Origin: Uliginosibacterium flavum
GTDB lineage: Bacteria > Pseudomonadota > Gammaproteobacteria > Burkholderiales > Rhodocyclaceae
Assembly: GCF_040566545.1 (NCBI RefSeq)
Contig: NZ_JBEWZI010000014.1
Location: 31,881-95,880 of the forward strand
Reading direction: 5' to 3'
DNA length: 64,000 bases
A model generated the notes under the pieces. That model had not been told where the DNA came from, made no database searches, and saw only the letters and a list, made by a program, of their open reading frames with translations. Made by a program: the position numbers and the translations under genes. Position 1 is the first letter of the stretch. Each line of letters opens with the position of its first letter. Below are positions 50,977 to 60,646 of the stretch, in pieces.

Positions 50977-51702
50977 TTAGACGTCTGCCTGACCAACCTT
51001 CGACTTGCCTCGACCCAAATACTTGCCCAAGACCCAGACCAATATTGCCCCCCCTGCGCTGGCAGCATATTTCACTGCCGGAACAAGCTCACCCGCAGCG
51101 TCAGCCGTCCAAGGCATCAGCACAGGATCGCTGACTGCCATATGACCTGCAATCCAGCCCAGCAGCATGCCGCCAATCAGGATCACGGCAGGAAAGCGTT
51201 CCATCAGCTTGATCACCAACTGGCTGCCCCACACGATAATCGGAATACTCACCAACAAACCAAAAATAACCAAGGGCATCTTGTGATCGCCGCCAGCCCC
51301 TTCTGCGGCACCAGCAATGGCAATCACATTATCCAGACTCATCACAAAATCAGCCACGATCACAGTTTTTACGGCTGACCAGAGACGATCACTCGCCTGG
51401 ATGTTGCCATGCTCATCATCGCCCTCCGGCATGAGCAATTTGACGCCGATCCAGATCAGCAACACAGCACCAATCAACTTCAGAAAAGAAATTTTCAGCA
51501 ACGTCAGCGCAAAGAAAATCAAGATCACACGCAAGACAATTGCGCCGACCGTACCCCACACTATTCCTTTTGTACGCAACGCCGGAGAGAGCTGGCGGCA
51601 CGCCAAAGCAATAACGACGGCATTGTCCCCACCCAGCAGGACGTCAATCATGATGATCTGACCAACCGCCAGCCAGAATTCCGCCTGCAAAAACAGCTCC
51701 AT
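50977..51702 (-). CDS. TerC family integral membrane protein
   Basis: A 241-residue protein with about seven membrane helices. Motifs IDVLLGGDNAVVIALA and DFVMSLDNVIAIAGA hold the acidic/Asn residues typical of TerC/YjbE/Alx proteins, recently linked to manganese export and to metalation of secreted enzymes. The end is basic (GKYLGRGKSKVG). It stands alone: a terminator for sucCD is upstream at 51815. Specific ion is inferred from the family. Confidence 0.9.
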   Translation of the reverse strand: MELFLQAEFWLAVGQIIMIDVLLGGDNAVVIALACRQLSPALRTKGIVWGTVGAIVLRVILIFFALTLLKISFLKLIGAVLLIWIGVKLLMPEGDDEHGNIQASDRLWSAVKTVIVADFVMSLDNVIAIAGAAEGAGGDHKMPLVIFGLLVSIPIIVWGSQLVIKLMERFPAVILIGGMLLGWIAGHMAVSDPVLMPWTADAAGELVPAVKYAASAGGAILVWVLGKYLGRGKSKVGQADV

Positions 51703-51814
51703 ACGTTCAAATCCCTGAAAACAAAACAGATGCCGAGCTTACCTCAGGCAGCAAGCCCTGATTTGACCTGAGTCGCCAAGACGCGCTGACGAAGAAAAAT
51801 CCCTCTACAAAAAC

Positions 51815-51838
51815 AAAAGGCCGCCAAGGCGGCCTTTT
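51815..51838 (-). terminator. Terminator after sucCD
   Basis: AAAAGGCCGCC (51815-51825) and GGCGGCCTTTT (51828-51838), loop AA. On the minus strand the T-run continues (TTTTGTTTTTG), which suits sucD, ending at 51856. Confidence 0.9.
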
Positions 51839-51855
51839 GCATAAAAACACCTTGA

Positions 51856-52749
51856 TCAGAGCATGGCTTTGAGCAGCTTGGCCATTTCGGACGGGTTACG
51901 CGTCACCTTGAAACCGCACTCTTCCATAATGGCTAACTTGGCGTCAGCAGTGTCAGCGCCACCGGAAATCAAGGCTCCGGCATGACCCATGCGCTTACCG
52001 GCTGGCGCAGTTACACCCGCGATGAAGCCAACAATCGGCTTCTTCATGTTGGCCTTGCACCACAGCGCAGCTTCGGCTTCGTCCGGACCGCCGATTTCGC
52101 CGATCATGATGACTGCATCCGTATCCGGATCCTCATTGAACATGCGCATCACATCGATGTGCTTCAGCCCGTTAATCGGATCGCCGCCGATGCCGACTGC
52201 CGAAGACTGGCCCAGGCCGATTTCGGTCAGCTGAGCAACCGCTTCATAGGTCAGGGTGCCTGAACGCGAGACGACACCAATACGGCCAGCGCGGTGAATA
52301 TGACCTGGCATGATGCCGATCTTGATCTCATCCGGCGTAATCAGACCCGGACAGTTCGGCCCCAGCAACAGGGTGCGTTTGCCACCGGCAGCTTCCTTGG
52401 CCTTCATGCGGTTACGCACTTCAAGCATGTCACGCACAGGAATGCCTTCGGTGATGCAGATCGCCAGATCCAGATCAGCCTCAACGGCTTCCCAGATCGC
52501 AGCGGCAGCGCCTGCCGGCGGCACGTAGATCACGGAAACGGTTGCACCAGTCTCGGAAGCAGCTTCTTTCACCGAACCATAGATCGGAATATTGAAGATT
52601 GACTCGCCCGCCTTCTTCGGATTCACGCCGGCAACAAAACAATTCACGCCGTTTGCGTATTCCTGACACTTTTCAGTGTGGAACTGGCCGGTCTTCCCGG
52701 TAATGCCCTGGGTAATGACCTTGGTATCTTTATTGATGAGAATAGACAT
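51856..52749 (-). CDS. sucD: Succinate-CoA ligase alpha subunit
   Basis: A 297-residue subunit that binds CoA and carries the phospho-histidine of succinyl-CoA synthetase in the TCA cycle. Motifs are TGKTGQFHTEKC near residue 16, GPNCPGLITPDE, SRSGTLTYEA, VGIGGDPINGL and GHAGALISGG with His of the phospho-loop. ATG 52749 gives MSILINKDTKVITQGITG, the family start. It follows sucC with a 25-bp gap, and a terminator follows. Confidence 0.97.
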   Translation of the reverse strand: MSILINKDTKVITQGITGKTGQFHTEKCQEYANGVNCFVAGVNPKKAGESIFNIPIYGSVKEAASETGATVSVIYVPPAGAAAAIWEAVEADLDLAICITEGIPVRDMLEVRNRMKAKEAAGGKRTLLLGPNCPGLITPDEIKIGIMPGHIHRAGRIGVVSRSGTLTYEAVAQLTEIGLGQSSAVGIGGDPINGLKHIDVMRMFNEDPDTDAVIMIGEIGGPDEAEAALWCKANMKKPIVGFIAGVTAPAGKRMGHAGALISGGADTADAKLAIMEECGFKVTRNPSEMAKLLKAML

Positions 52750-52774
52750 ATTTTGTGAGCTCCTGGCCTGTGGC

Positions 52775-53941
<1,167 letters not shown>

Positions 53942-54359
53942 TTTTTTGCCCTTGTTTCGAGCCATGCTTCCGGAACCCGGATCGCAGTGGCACGGATTGA
54001 GTCGTCTATGGATTGATGCGCACGACGGAACCCCGGGCTCACGGCCTCCGTTGTCAAACGCACAAGTCGAAGACAATCAGGGCACGTGTATCTCTGCAGG
54101 GTACGCGGATTTTAACCCGAAACACTGAAAAACACTTCAGGCGACATTCCCTTACACGCGACACCGAAATACATCCATGCCGGAACGCGCCAAAACCGCA
54201 GTTCTAAAGGTATTCCTGAATTTGACGTTTTCATGCAAAACAACACCAAAAACACCAAATACTTTTACAGCAGAAACCTCGACTGCGACACGGTTCTGAC
54301 TGGTTTTACGGACATGCCTTGTATTAAAACCACGCGACAAGAATTAAAATGACGAACAT
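53942..54359. other. AT-richer divergent region between sucC and fimV-like gene
   Basis: 418 bp without a gene. Composition is clearly more AT-rich than elsewhere, with AACACCAAAAACACCAAA and several AATTAAAATG-like stretches from 54200 to 54360. It must hold the sucCD promoter on the minus strand and perhaps the promoter of the FimV-like gene; no box is strong enough to assign. Confidence 0.4.
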
Positions 54360-56654
54360 ATGAGACAGGTTCAAACACACGCCTCCATGCCTGCTGACCG
54401 CACTCAGTCATTCACGCCACCCTGCATGCGCAAATTATTGCTCGCCAGCCTCGTAGCTGGTTTGGGCAACATCCTTGTCGCACAACCAGCTCTCGCGATG
54501 GGGCTGGGTACCGCCACCACATCCAGCCGTATTGGTGGCCCACTGCGGATCGAGATCCCGATGCAGGCCGGTGACGCTGATCGCATCGAGCTCAGCTGCA
54601 TCCGGGTCGTCGGCGCACCCTCGGGCTACAGCGATGACACACCCTGGCTCAGCAGCAATGCTCGCCTGACGTTTGAATCCGGGCCGCGTGGCGCCTTGCT
54701 GGTAGTTACCGCCCGCCCTACCAGCCACCCAGCCATCATGCTGGGACTGCGCGTTGAATGTGGCATGGGCCTGCGACGCGATTACACGCTGCTGCTCAAC
54801 CCACCCAACGCCGACGAAAGCAGTCTGCCAGCCACCAGCACAATCAGTACTGTCGCCGCCAAAGAATCCATTAACTCGCTAGTCCCGACACCGGGGCAAA
54901 ATTGGAAAGTCCAGGCCGGCGACTCGGCACGTACGATTGCCGAACGCGTGGTGCCGGGTGACCGCCAGGCCCAGCGCCAGTTCGCCCTCAGCATCCTGCG
55001 TCAGAACGCAACTCGCCTGAGTGGCAATACCGCCTCGCGCTCGCCACTGCCGGCGGGCATCGAACTTGAACTCCCGCCCTTGCCCGCCCCCGCTCTAGCC
55101 GCCTTGCCCGAGCGCAGCATCAGCCCGGTCTTGCGCTCTGAACCCGTAATTGCCAGCCCCGCGCCACAACGCCGCAAGGCCGAGACGCCCATCGCGCGCG
55201 ACCGCCTGTTCATCTCCGGCGGCAGCGAAGGCTCACTGCGCATGTCCACCACCATCGGGCAGCACAAGGAATTGAACGACGATCAGCGCACGCGACTCCG
55301 TACAGAGATGCAGTTGATCGCCTCGCTGGACGAAAAAATCGCCACCCAGATCGAACTGAAAGAGCGCCTGCGTCAGCTCGAGGCCATGCAAGCGCAACTC
55401 AAACAGGAGGCAACCCGCCTGGAAAGCGAATTACAGGCGGACCTCGCCCAGCAAAGCGCGCCCCAGGAAACCTCCAACCCGCTGACGATCCAGGCCAGCC
55501 CTCCTCTGGAGAGCCTCGCGCAGCAAGCCGCTGCAAGCGCACCTCGCCAAGAGGCAAGCAGCGAGCCGCTCTCACCATGGTATGCCTCGAACGCCTTCAT
55601 CCTCGGTGGATTGCTGAGCATCGCCGCCGGCCTGAGCGCCCTGCTCTGGCTTGGACGCCGCCGTCGCAGCAAGCAGCTGATGGACAGCGAACAGCCTCAG
55701 TCCGCCAATCACGTGGATGGCGAAGACGTTGCCGAACATCTGATTGATCCCATTTCCGAGGCCGACATCTGGCCGGATGAAGAGGGTCACGCACCAAAAA
55801 CCACCCCACGCTCGATGAACGCCATGGAAGGCGCGCTGGGGCATTTCACCGCCTCCGGGCTGGGACCGGTGTCGCTGCTGCAAATTGTCGATGACGACGC
55901 CGAAGAACACGACTCCGCCATCGAGCTGGCCGAAATCATGATGTCCTTCGGCCGTGTTCATGGCGCAGCACAGACACTTGCCGACTTCATCCGCAGCAAT
56001 CCGAAGCAGGCCGTCAAGCCCTGGATCAAGCTGCTGGAGGTGTATCGCGCCGCCGACATGCGGGTCGAGTTTGACGCCCTGACGACTCAACTGAACAAGA
56101 CCTTCAACGTCAAATCAGTCGGCTGGGACGCCTTTGATGCCGCACGCCAGGCCCCCGAATCGCTCGAAAGCATGCCGCACATTCTGGCCCGACTGGATGA
56201 GCTTTGGGGCAAACGCGAGTGCCAGATCTATCTGCATGGGCTGTTACGTGACAATCGCCAAGGCTCCCGCCAAGGCTTCCCGTTAGCCATTGTGGATGAA
56301 ATCCTGATGCTACTGGGCGTGCTGGAAAGCCAGATTGGCGCTTACCGTCCTGACCCGCTTGCCGAGACCGTAACACCACCTGCCACCCATACCCATGTCA
56401 GCACAGCTCTCAACGTAGCGCCAATCGCAACTGAATTTCCGACACAGCCAGATCTGCAGGCCACCGTGCAAATGCCTCAACAGCCTCGTCAGCCAGCACC
56501 ATTGGCAAGCGCAGCGCCGGCATTTTCAAACACGACCAGCCTGCACCAGCTCGACTTCGAACTGGACATGACGAACCTGAGCAAAACCCTGCACCTGAAT
56601 CTGGACGACATCAGTGAAGACGGCAGTTTCATCAAGGACACCGATTCGATCTGA
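54360..56654 (+). CDS. FimV-like pilus/peptidoglycan-associated protein
   Basis: A 764-residue protein if started at ATG 54360. The signal-like hydrophobic stretch LLLASLVAGLGNILVAQPALA begins at residue 25, so ATG 54426 is an alternative start. Mature N-terminal part (MGLGTATTSSRIGGPLRIEI) looks like the FimV N-terminal domain, then a LysM-like segment (WKVQAGDSARTIAERV, near 180), a coiled coil (about 310-365), one membrane helix (about 415-435), and an acidic cytoplasmic part with FimV C-terminal-like helical repeat. FimV assembles the type IV pilus secretin and controls cAMP in Pseudomonas. Family inference; sequence identity is moderate. Confidence 0.75.
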   Translation: MRQVQTHASMPADRTQSFTPPCMRKLLLASLVAGLGNILVAQPALAMGLGTATTSSRIGGPLRIEIPMQAGDADRIELSCIRVVGAPSGYSDDTPWLSSNARLTFESGPRGALLVVTARPTSHPAIMLGLRVECGMGLRRDYTLLLNPPNADESSLPATSTISTVAAKESINSLVPTPGQNWKVQAGDSARTIAERVVPGDRQAQRQFALSILRQNATRLSGNTASRSPLPAGIELELPPLPAPALAALPERSISPVLRSEPVIASPAPQRRKAETPIARDRLFISGGSEGSLRMSTTIGQHKELNDDQRTRLRTEMQLIASLDEKIATQIELKERLRQLEAMQAQLKQEATRLESELQADLAQQSAPQETSNPLTIQASPPLESLAQQAAASAPRQEASSEPLSPWYASNAFILGGLLSIAAGLSALLWLGRRRRSKQLMDSEQPQSANHVDGEDVAEHLIDPISEADIWPDEEGHAPKTTPRSMNAMEGALGHFTASGLGPVSLLQIVDDDAEEHDSAIELAEIMMSFGRVHGAAQTLADFIRSNPKQAVKPWIKLLEVYRAADMRVEFDALTTQLNKTFNVKSVGWDAFDAARQAPESLESMPHILARLDELWGKRECQIYLHGLLRDNRQGSRQGFPLAIVDEILMLLGVLESQIGAYRPDPLAETVTPPATHTHVSTALNVAPIATEFPTQPDLQATVQMPQQPRQPAPLASAAPAFSNTTSLHQLDFELDMTNLSKTLHLNLDDISEDGSFIKDTDSI

Positions 56655-56665
56655 CCCTGACTGAA

Positions 56666-57412
56666 TCAGACCGGGTTATCGATATCCACGAACTCGGCTT
56701 CCAGCCCGTACTGCTCAGTCAGATACGCGGCCAGGGCGTGAATGCCGTAGCGCTCGGTCGCATGATGGCCGGCCGCCAGATAGGCCACGCCGCTCTCGCG
56801 GGCCAGATGTACCGTCTGCTCTGAAATTTCGCCGGACAGGAACAGATCGACGCCAGCCGCAATCGCCTGCTCGAAGTAGCCCTGCGCCCCACCGCTGCAC
56901 CAGGCCACGCGCTTGACTTCACGCTCCGCATCGCCAATCAGCAGGGGCTCGCGTGCCAGCCGCGCCGCCACCGAACGCATCACCTCACCGGCCGGCATGG
57001 CATGCGGCAACTTCCCCAGCAAGACCAGCGGCTGTTCGCGGCAGGGCTCATCCACCTGCCAGCCCAGCACCCGCGCCAGCTGTGCGTTGTTGCCCAACGT
57101 CGGGTGGGCGTCCAGTGGCAGGTGATAACCGAACAGATTGATATCATGGGCCAGCAGCATCCCCAGGCGCCGGCGCCTGATGCCGGTCACCCGTACATCC
57201 TCGCCGCGCCAGAACCAGCCGTGATGCACGATGATGGCATCGGCCTGCATTTCAATGGCGCGTTCGATCAAGGCGCGACTGGCCGACACCCCACACACCA
57301 CGCGCCTGATTTCGGCACGGCCTTCCACCTGCAAACCGTTTGGGCAATAATCACTGAAGCGGCCGCACTCCAGCAGTTCCTCAAGGCAAGTCTGTAATTG
57401 CGCGCGCTGCAC
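56666..57412 (-). CDS. Nif3-like dinuclear metal centre protein
   Basis: A 248-residue YbgI/NIF3 family protein (GTP cyclohydrolase-1 type 2 fold). Metal-binding residues are in IVHHGWFWRGED near residue 66 and in HHATERYG near the end, with DAHPTLGNN. The starting helix CLEELLECGRFSDYCPNGLQVEG is family typical. Biochemical function is not settled. It is divergent from the DegS-like protease gene with 53 bp between them, a neighbour relation frequent in betaproteobacteria. Confidence 0.92.
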   Translation of the reverse strand: MQRAQLQTCLEELLECGRFSDYCPNGLQVEGRAEIRRVVCGVSASRALIERAIEMQADAIIVHHGWFWRGEDVRVTGIRRRRLGMLLAHDINLFGYHLPLDAHPTLGNNAQLARVLGWQVDEPCREQPLVLLGKLPHAMPAGEVMRSVAARLAREPLLIGDAEREVKRVAWCSGGAQGYFEQAIAAGVDLFLSGEISEQTVHLARESGVAYLAAGHHATERYGIHALAAYLTEQYGLEAEFVDIDNPV

Positions 57413-57465
57413 TGGATGCTCCTTTTTGAATTCATGATGGGTAAAGACCCGACTAACGAGGAATT

Positions 57466-58635
57466 ATGCAACGTCTGTGGCTGATCTTCGCTCAAACCGT
57501 CACGATGGCACTCGCCGTGCTGTTCGTGATCGTCACCTTCAAGCCGGAATGGCTGCCGCGCACTCAATTGCTGCCCACGCCCCTTGCAAACCTGGAAAGC
57601 ACTCGCCCACTGCCCGAGAGTGGCGTACAGCAAGCCTCTCCGGGTAGCTATGCGGCGGCGGCCCAGCGCGCGCTGCCGGCCGTGGTGCATGTTTTCACGA
57701 GCAAGGAAATCGCTGCGCCCCAGCATCCGCTGCTCAACGATCCCTTCTTCAAGCACTTTTTCGGCAATCAGGGGCAAGCGCCCGCCCAGCGCAGCTCTGG
57801 CCTCGGCTCCGGCGTGCTGGTCAGCACCGATGGTTACATCCTGACCAATAATCACGTCATCGAAGGTGCCGACGCCATCGAAGTGGCGCTGAACGACGGC
57901 AAGAAATTCCCCGCCCGCATCGTCGGCCGCGATCCGGAAACCGATCTGGCGGTGCTGCGCATCGATAGCCGGGCCAAATTGCCCGCCATCAATTTCGCCC
58001 CCGCTGACACGGCTCACGTAGGCGATGTGGCATTGGCCATCGGCAATCCCTTTGGCGTGGGGCAGACCGTCACCATGGGCATCATCAGCGCGATGGGGCG
58101 CACCCAGCTGGGCATCAATACTTTCGAGAATTTCATCCAGACCGACGCGGCGATCAATCCCGGCAACTCCGGCGGGGCATTGGTAGACACCGATGGCCGG
58201 CTGGTCGGCATCAACACCGCCATCTATTCGCGCTCCGGCGGCTCGCTAGGCATCGGCTTCGCCATTCCTGCCTCATCCGCCCAAAGCGTGATGGAGCAGA
58301 TCATCAAGACCGGGCACGTCACACGTGGCTGGATCGGCGTGCAGGTGCAGGAAATCACGCCTGATCTGATCGAAGCCTTCAAGCTGCCCGCCAAGGGCGC
58401 GCTGATTGCCGGCATCGCGCGTAACAGCCCGGCCGAACAGGCAGGCATCTTGCCCGGCGACGTACTCACCGCCATCGACGGCCAAGCCATCACGGATGCT
58501 CACGGCGTGCTCGAATCGGTTGCCCGGCTACCGCCCGGCCAGCTCGCCAAGCTCAGCCTGATCCGGCGCGGCAAAACGCTGGAAACCGTCGCCCACATCG
58601 CGCAGCGCCCGCTGCCGGACATCAGCAAGCAATAG
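57466..58635 (+). CDS. DegS/DegQ-type HtrA serine protease
   Basis: A 389-residue membrane-anchored periplasmic protease. An N-terminal anchor (residues 7-25) is followed by a trypsin-like domain with His130 (NNHVIEG), Asp160 (ETDLAVLR) and Ser235 (GNSGGAL), and then a single PDZ domain (about 285-375). One PDZ and a retained anchor suggest DegS/AlgW-like regulated proteolysis of an anti-sigma factor; DegQ-like action is an alternative. GAGGAATT precedes ATG 57466. Convergent with the esterase gene downstream. Confidence 0.93.
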   Translation: MQRLWLIFAQTVTMALAVLFVIVTFKPEWLPRTQLLPTPLANLESTRPLPESGVQQASPGSYAAAAQRALPAVVHVFTSKEIAAPQHPLLNDPFFKHFFGNQGQAPAQRSSGLGSGVLVSTDGYILTNNHVIEGADAIEVALNDGKKFPARIVGRDPETDLAVLRIDSRAKLPAINFAPADTAHVGDVALAIGNPFGVGQTVTMGIISAMGRTQLGINTFENFIQTDAAINPGNSGGALVDTDGRLVGINTAIYSRSGGSLGIGFAIPASSAQSVMEQIIKTGHVTRGWIGVQVQEITPDLIEAFKLPAKGALIAGIARNSPAEQAGILPGDVLTAIDGQAITDAHGVLESVARLPPGQLAKLSLIRRGKTLETVAHIAQRPLPDISKQ

Positions 58636-58636
58636 G

Positions 58637-58712
58637 CCGGAGAGCCGCACCCTGCGGGCCTGTACAGACAGGCATGCTGGAGAGCCTTGTCCTGATGGGC
58701 TCTCCAGCCATG
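58637..58712. repeat. Dispersed intergenic repeat with terminator-like hairpin
   Basis: CCGGAGAGCCGCACCCTGCG comes first, then GCTGGAGAGCC (58676-58686) and GGCTCTCCAGC (58698-58708), an 11-bp perfect hairpin, between convergent protease and esterase genes. No strong T-run. Confidence 0.65.
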
Positions 58713-58714
58713 CC

Positions 58715-60295
58715 TTATTTCAGCATCTTCGCCAATGCTGCCAGCTCGGGTGAATCCTTGATCCCTTGCGCGACCATGCCGGCCACGGCGCGGGCACCGG
58801 CTTCCTGGAAATGGGTGGTATCCGGCTTGCTCAAAGTGCCTGAGGACTGCGTTGCATACCAGGGAAACTTCACCGGATCGACGGCCAACCAGTAGTTTTT
58901 CCAGTCCGCCTGATGCGCGTTGGCAAAGGCGATGGTCTGAGTCTCGACATCGATCAGCGGCAGCTTGTTGGCCTTGGCGGTGTCCTTGATGGTCTGGCTG
59001 TAATCGCCGACAAACGCGTAACCACCGCTACCCTGCCCGGCCGAGGTGAAGTGATTCGGTACGACCGGAAAGCCTTCCTTGCGAGCCGCGTTATAGACAC
59101 GGGTGGTCGGCGTCATGATGATTGGAATCGCGCCCTTGGCACGCGCCTCCTTCACATACACCTCCAGCGAGTTCTGGAAGGACATTTGCGGCTGTCCAGC
59201 CGGGAACTGCTTCTTGCCCTGAGCGTCGTTCGGATACGTGCACATGTTTGCCACATCCGCCGCGCCGCGCTTGGGCTTGGCAGCATCGCAGTTCTGGTCG
59301 TTATGGCCGTGATGGATGATCACGTAATCACCGGGGCGCACGTACTGCATCATCTGGCGGAAGTAGCCCTGATTGTAGAAATTGCGCGAGCTGCGACCCG
59401 ACTTGGCGTTGTTCAACACCTTGATCTTCGCATCCGCTTTGAACTGATCTTCGAAAACCTGCGCCCAGCCCATGCGCGGCAGGCGCTCCAACTCGTAAGT
59501 GCTGGCCGTGGAATCGCCGACGATCAGAATGCGCGTGTAAGCCGGATCCTTGGCCTTGACCAACGCGGCCTGGGCACGCGCCAGATTGAGCGGCTCCTCA
59601 TTGCCGACGTAGTAATAATCGGCATCCAGAATCGCCGTACCGCCGGGCACACCAGTGTCGTTGTCGTAACCCCGGTTATGGCTCAACACCCGCAACACGG
59701 CATCCACGCCGGTGCCATCAGCCTGCATCGGAGTTGTTACCGGATCGAATTTTTCTGCATCAACCACGCCGGCATCCTTCAGCGCCTGCTGCACGGCTTT
59801 GCGTCCGCCATCGGTCTTGCTGCGGATTAGCGCTGGATCAATCCCGGCTGTCGTGCCGGCATCCATCAGGCCTTGCGGGCCTTTGTGCTTGAGCGTCTGG
59901 GCAACACTGCCGAGCGCACGGTCGCTCAAGGCATTCACGTTGGCGATGTTCCGCCGATCCGGCTTCACCTCGGCCAGCAAGGCACCAATGCACTTGGCCC
60001 ACAATTTGGCGCTGTCATTGCAATTCGTGTTGCCCGCCTCCACAGCCGAGATCATCAGCGGCGCCACGAGGCCATTCACCTCCAAGGCATAGCGGCCTTG
60101 CGCGTCGGCCGTGGTGGTCTTGATCAGGCCCCGGGCATCCGCCACACTGATCCTGGCTCCGGCCAGCGGAGCTTCCAGCGTCGCAACGCCAGTTAGCACG
60201 GTGCCAACAAGCTGTGGCGTGCTGGGTGTATTGCTGCAAGCAGCAAGGAATACGAGTGCGGCGAGGCTACTGAGGCGGAAACGACAGGCTTGCAT
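58715..60295 (-). CDS. SGNH/GDSL esterase, rhamnogalacturonan acetylesterase-like lipoprotein
   Basis: A 526-residue predicted lipoprotein (lipobox VFLAAC, Cys20). Residues about 30-90 look like a carboxypeptidase-regulatory-type beta-sandwich (GVATLEAPLAGARISVADA, AQGRYALEV). The C-terminal part (about 245-520) is an SGNH hydrolase of the RGAE type: block I GDSTAS, block III IHHGHNDQ, and DTTHFQEAGA with the catalytic Asp/His. It would remove acetyl groups from pectic rhamnogalacturonan. Together with the pectate lyase at 24 kb it suggests pectin degradation; the two are not in one operon. ATG 60295 used, longer open frame upstream rejected. Confidence 0.88.
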   Translation of the reverse strand: MQACRFRLSSLAALVFLAACSNTPSTPQLVGTVLTGVATLEAPLAGARISVADARGLIKTTTADAQGRYALEVNGLVAPLMISAVEAGNTNCNDSAKLWAKCIGALLAEVKPDRRNIANVNALSDRALGSVAQTLKHKGPQGLMDAGTTAGIDPALIRSKTDGGRKAVQQALKDAGVVDAEKFDPVTTPMQADGTGVDAVLRVLSHNRGYDNDTGVPGGTAILDADYYYVGNEEPLNLARAQAALVKAKDPAYTRILIVGDSTASTYELERLPRMGWAQVFEDQFKADAKIKVLNNAKSGRSSRNFYNQGYFRQMMQYVRPGDYVIIHHGHNDQNCDAAKPKRGAADVANMCTYPNDAQGKKQFPAGQPQMSFQNSLEVYVKEARAKGAIPIIMTPTTRVYNAARKEGFPVVPNHFTSAGQGSGGYAFVGDYSQTIKDTAKANKLPLIDVETQTIAFANAHQADWKNYWLAVDPVKFPWYATQSSGTLSKPDTTHFQEAGARAVAGMVAQGIKDSPELAALAKMLK

Positions 60296-60646
60296 GACGG
60301 CTTTCTCCCAAGGTGGACCTGCATGATCGCAGGAAGCCAGCATGGTGACTTGACGGATATTGCGGAAATGACAAAAAGGACGCCCTTGCACACCAGCCTG
60401 AAGAAGCGCATTCAACATGCTTTTGCACGCAGGCATCGCGCGCCGCAAAGCCCCGTCTGCCAGTACGGACACGCCAGTAAACGCCAGTTCGAATGCCTGT
60501 ACAACCTGCCTGGATGAACAAGGGCTTCCCCTATCAAGCAAAACCCGTGGTTTGCCGTAAACTGGAGCGAATATCAGCCACTCCACCGACAACACTGCCC
60601 GCCACGCACTGACGCGGCGGCATCCAAGGACAGAGACTCCAGTGAC
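60296..60646. other. Divergent intergenic region, no gene seen
   Basis: 351 bp between the esterase gene (minus) and the hybrid kinase gene (plus). It holds the promoters of both, but I could not assign boxes confidently. Open frames here are short shadows. GCCTGAAGAAGCGCA at 60397 recalls the dispersed repeat core. Confidence 0.35.
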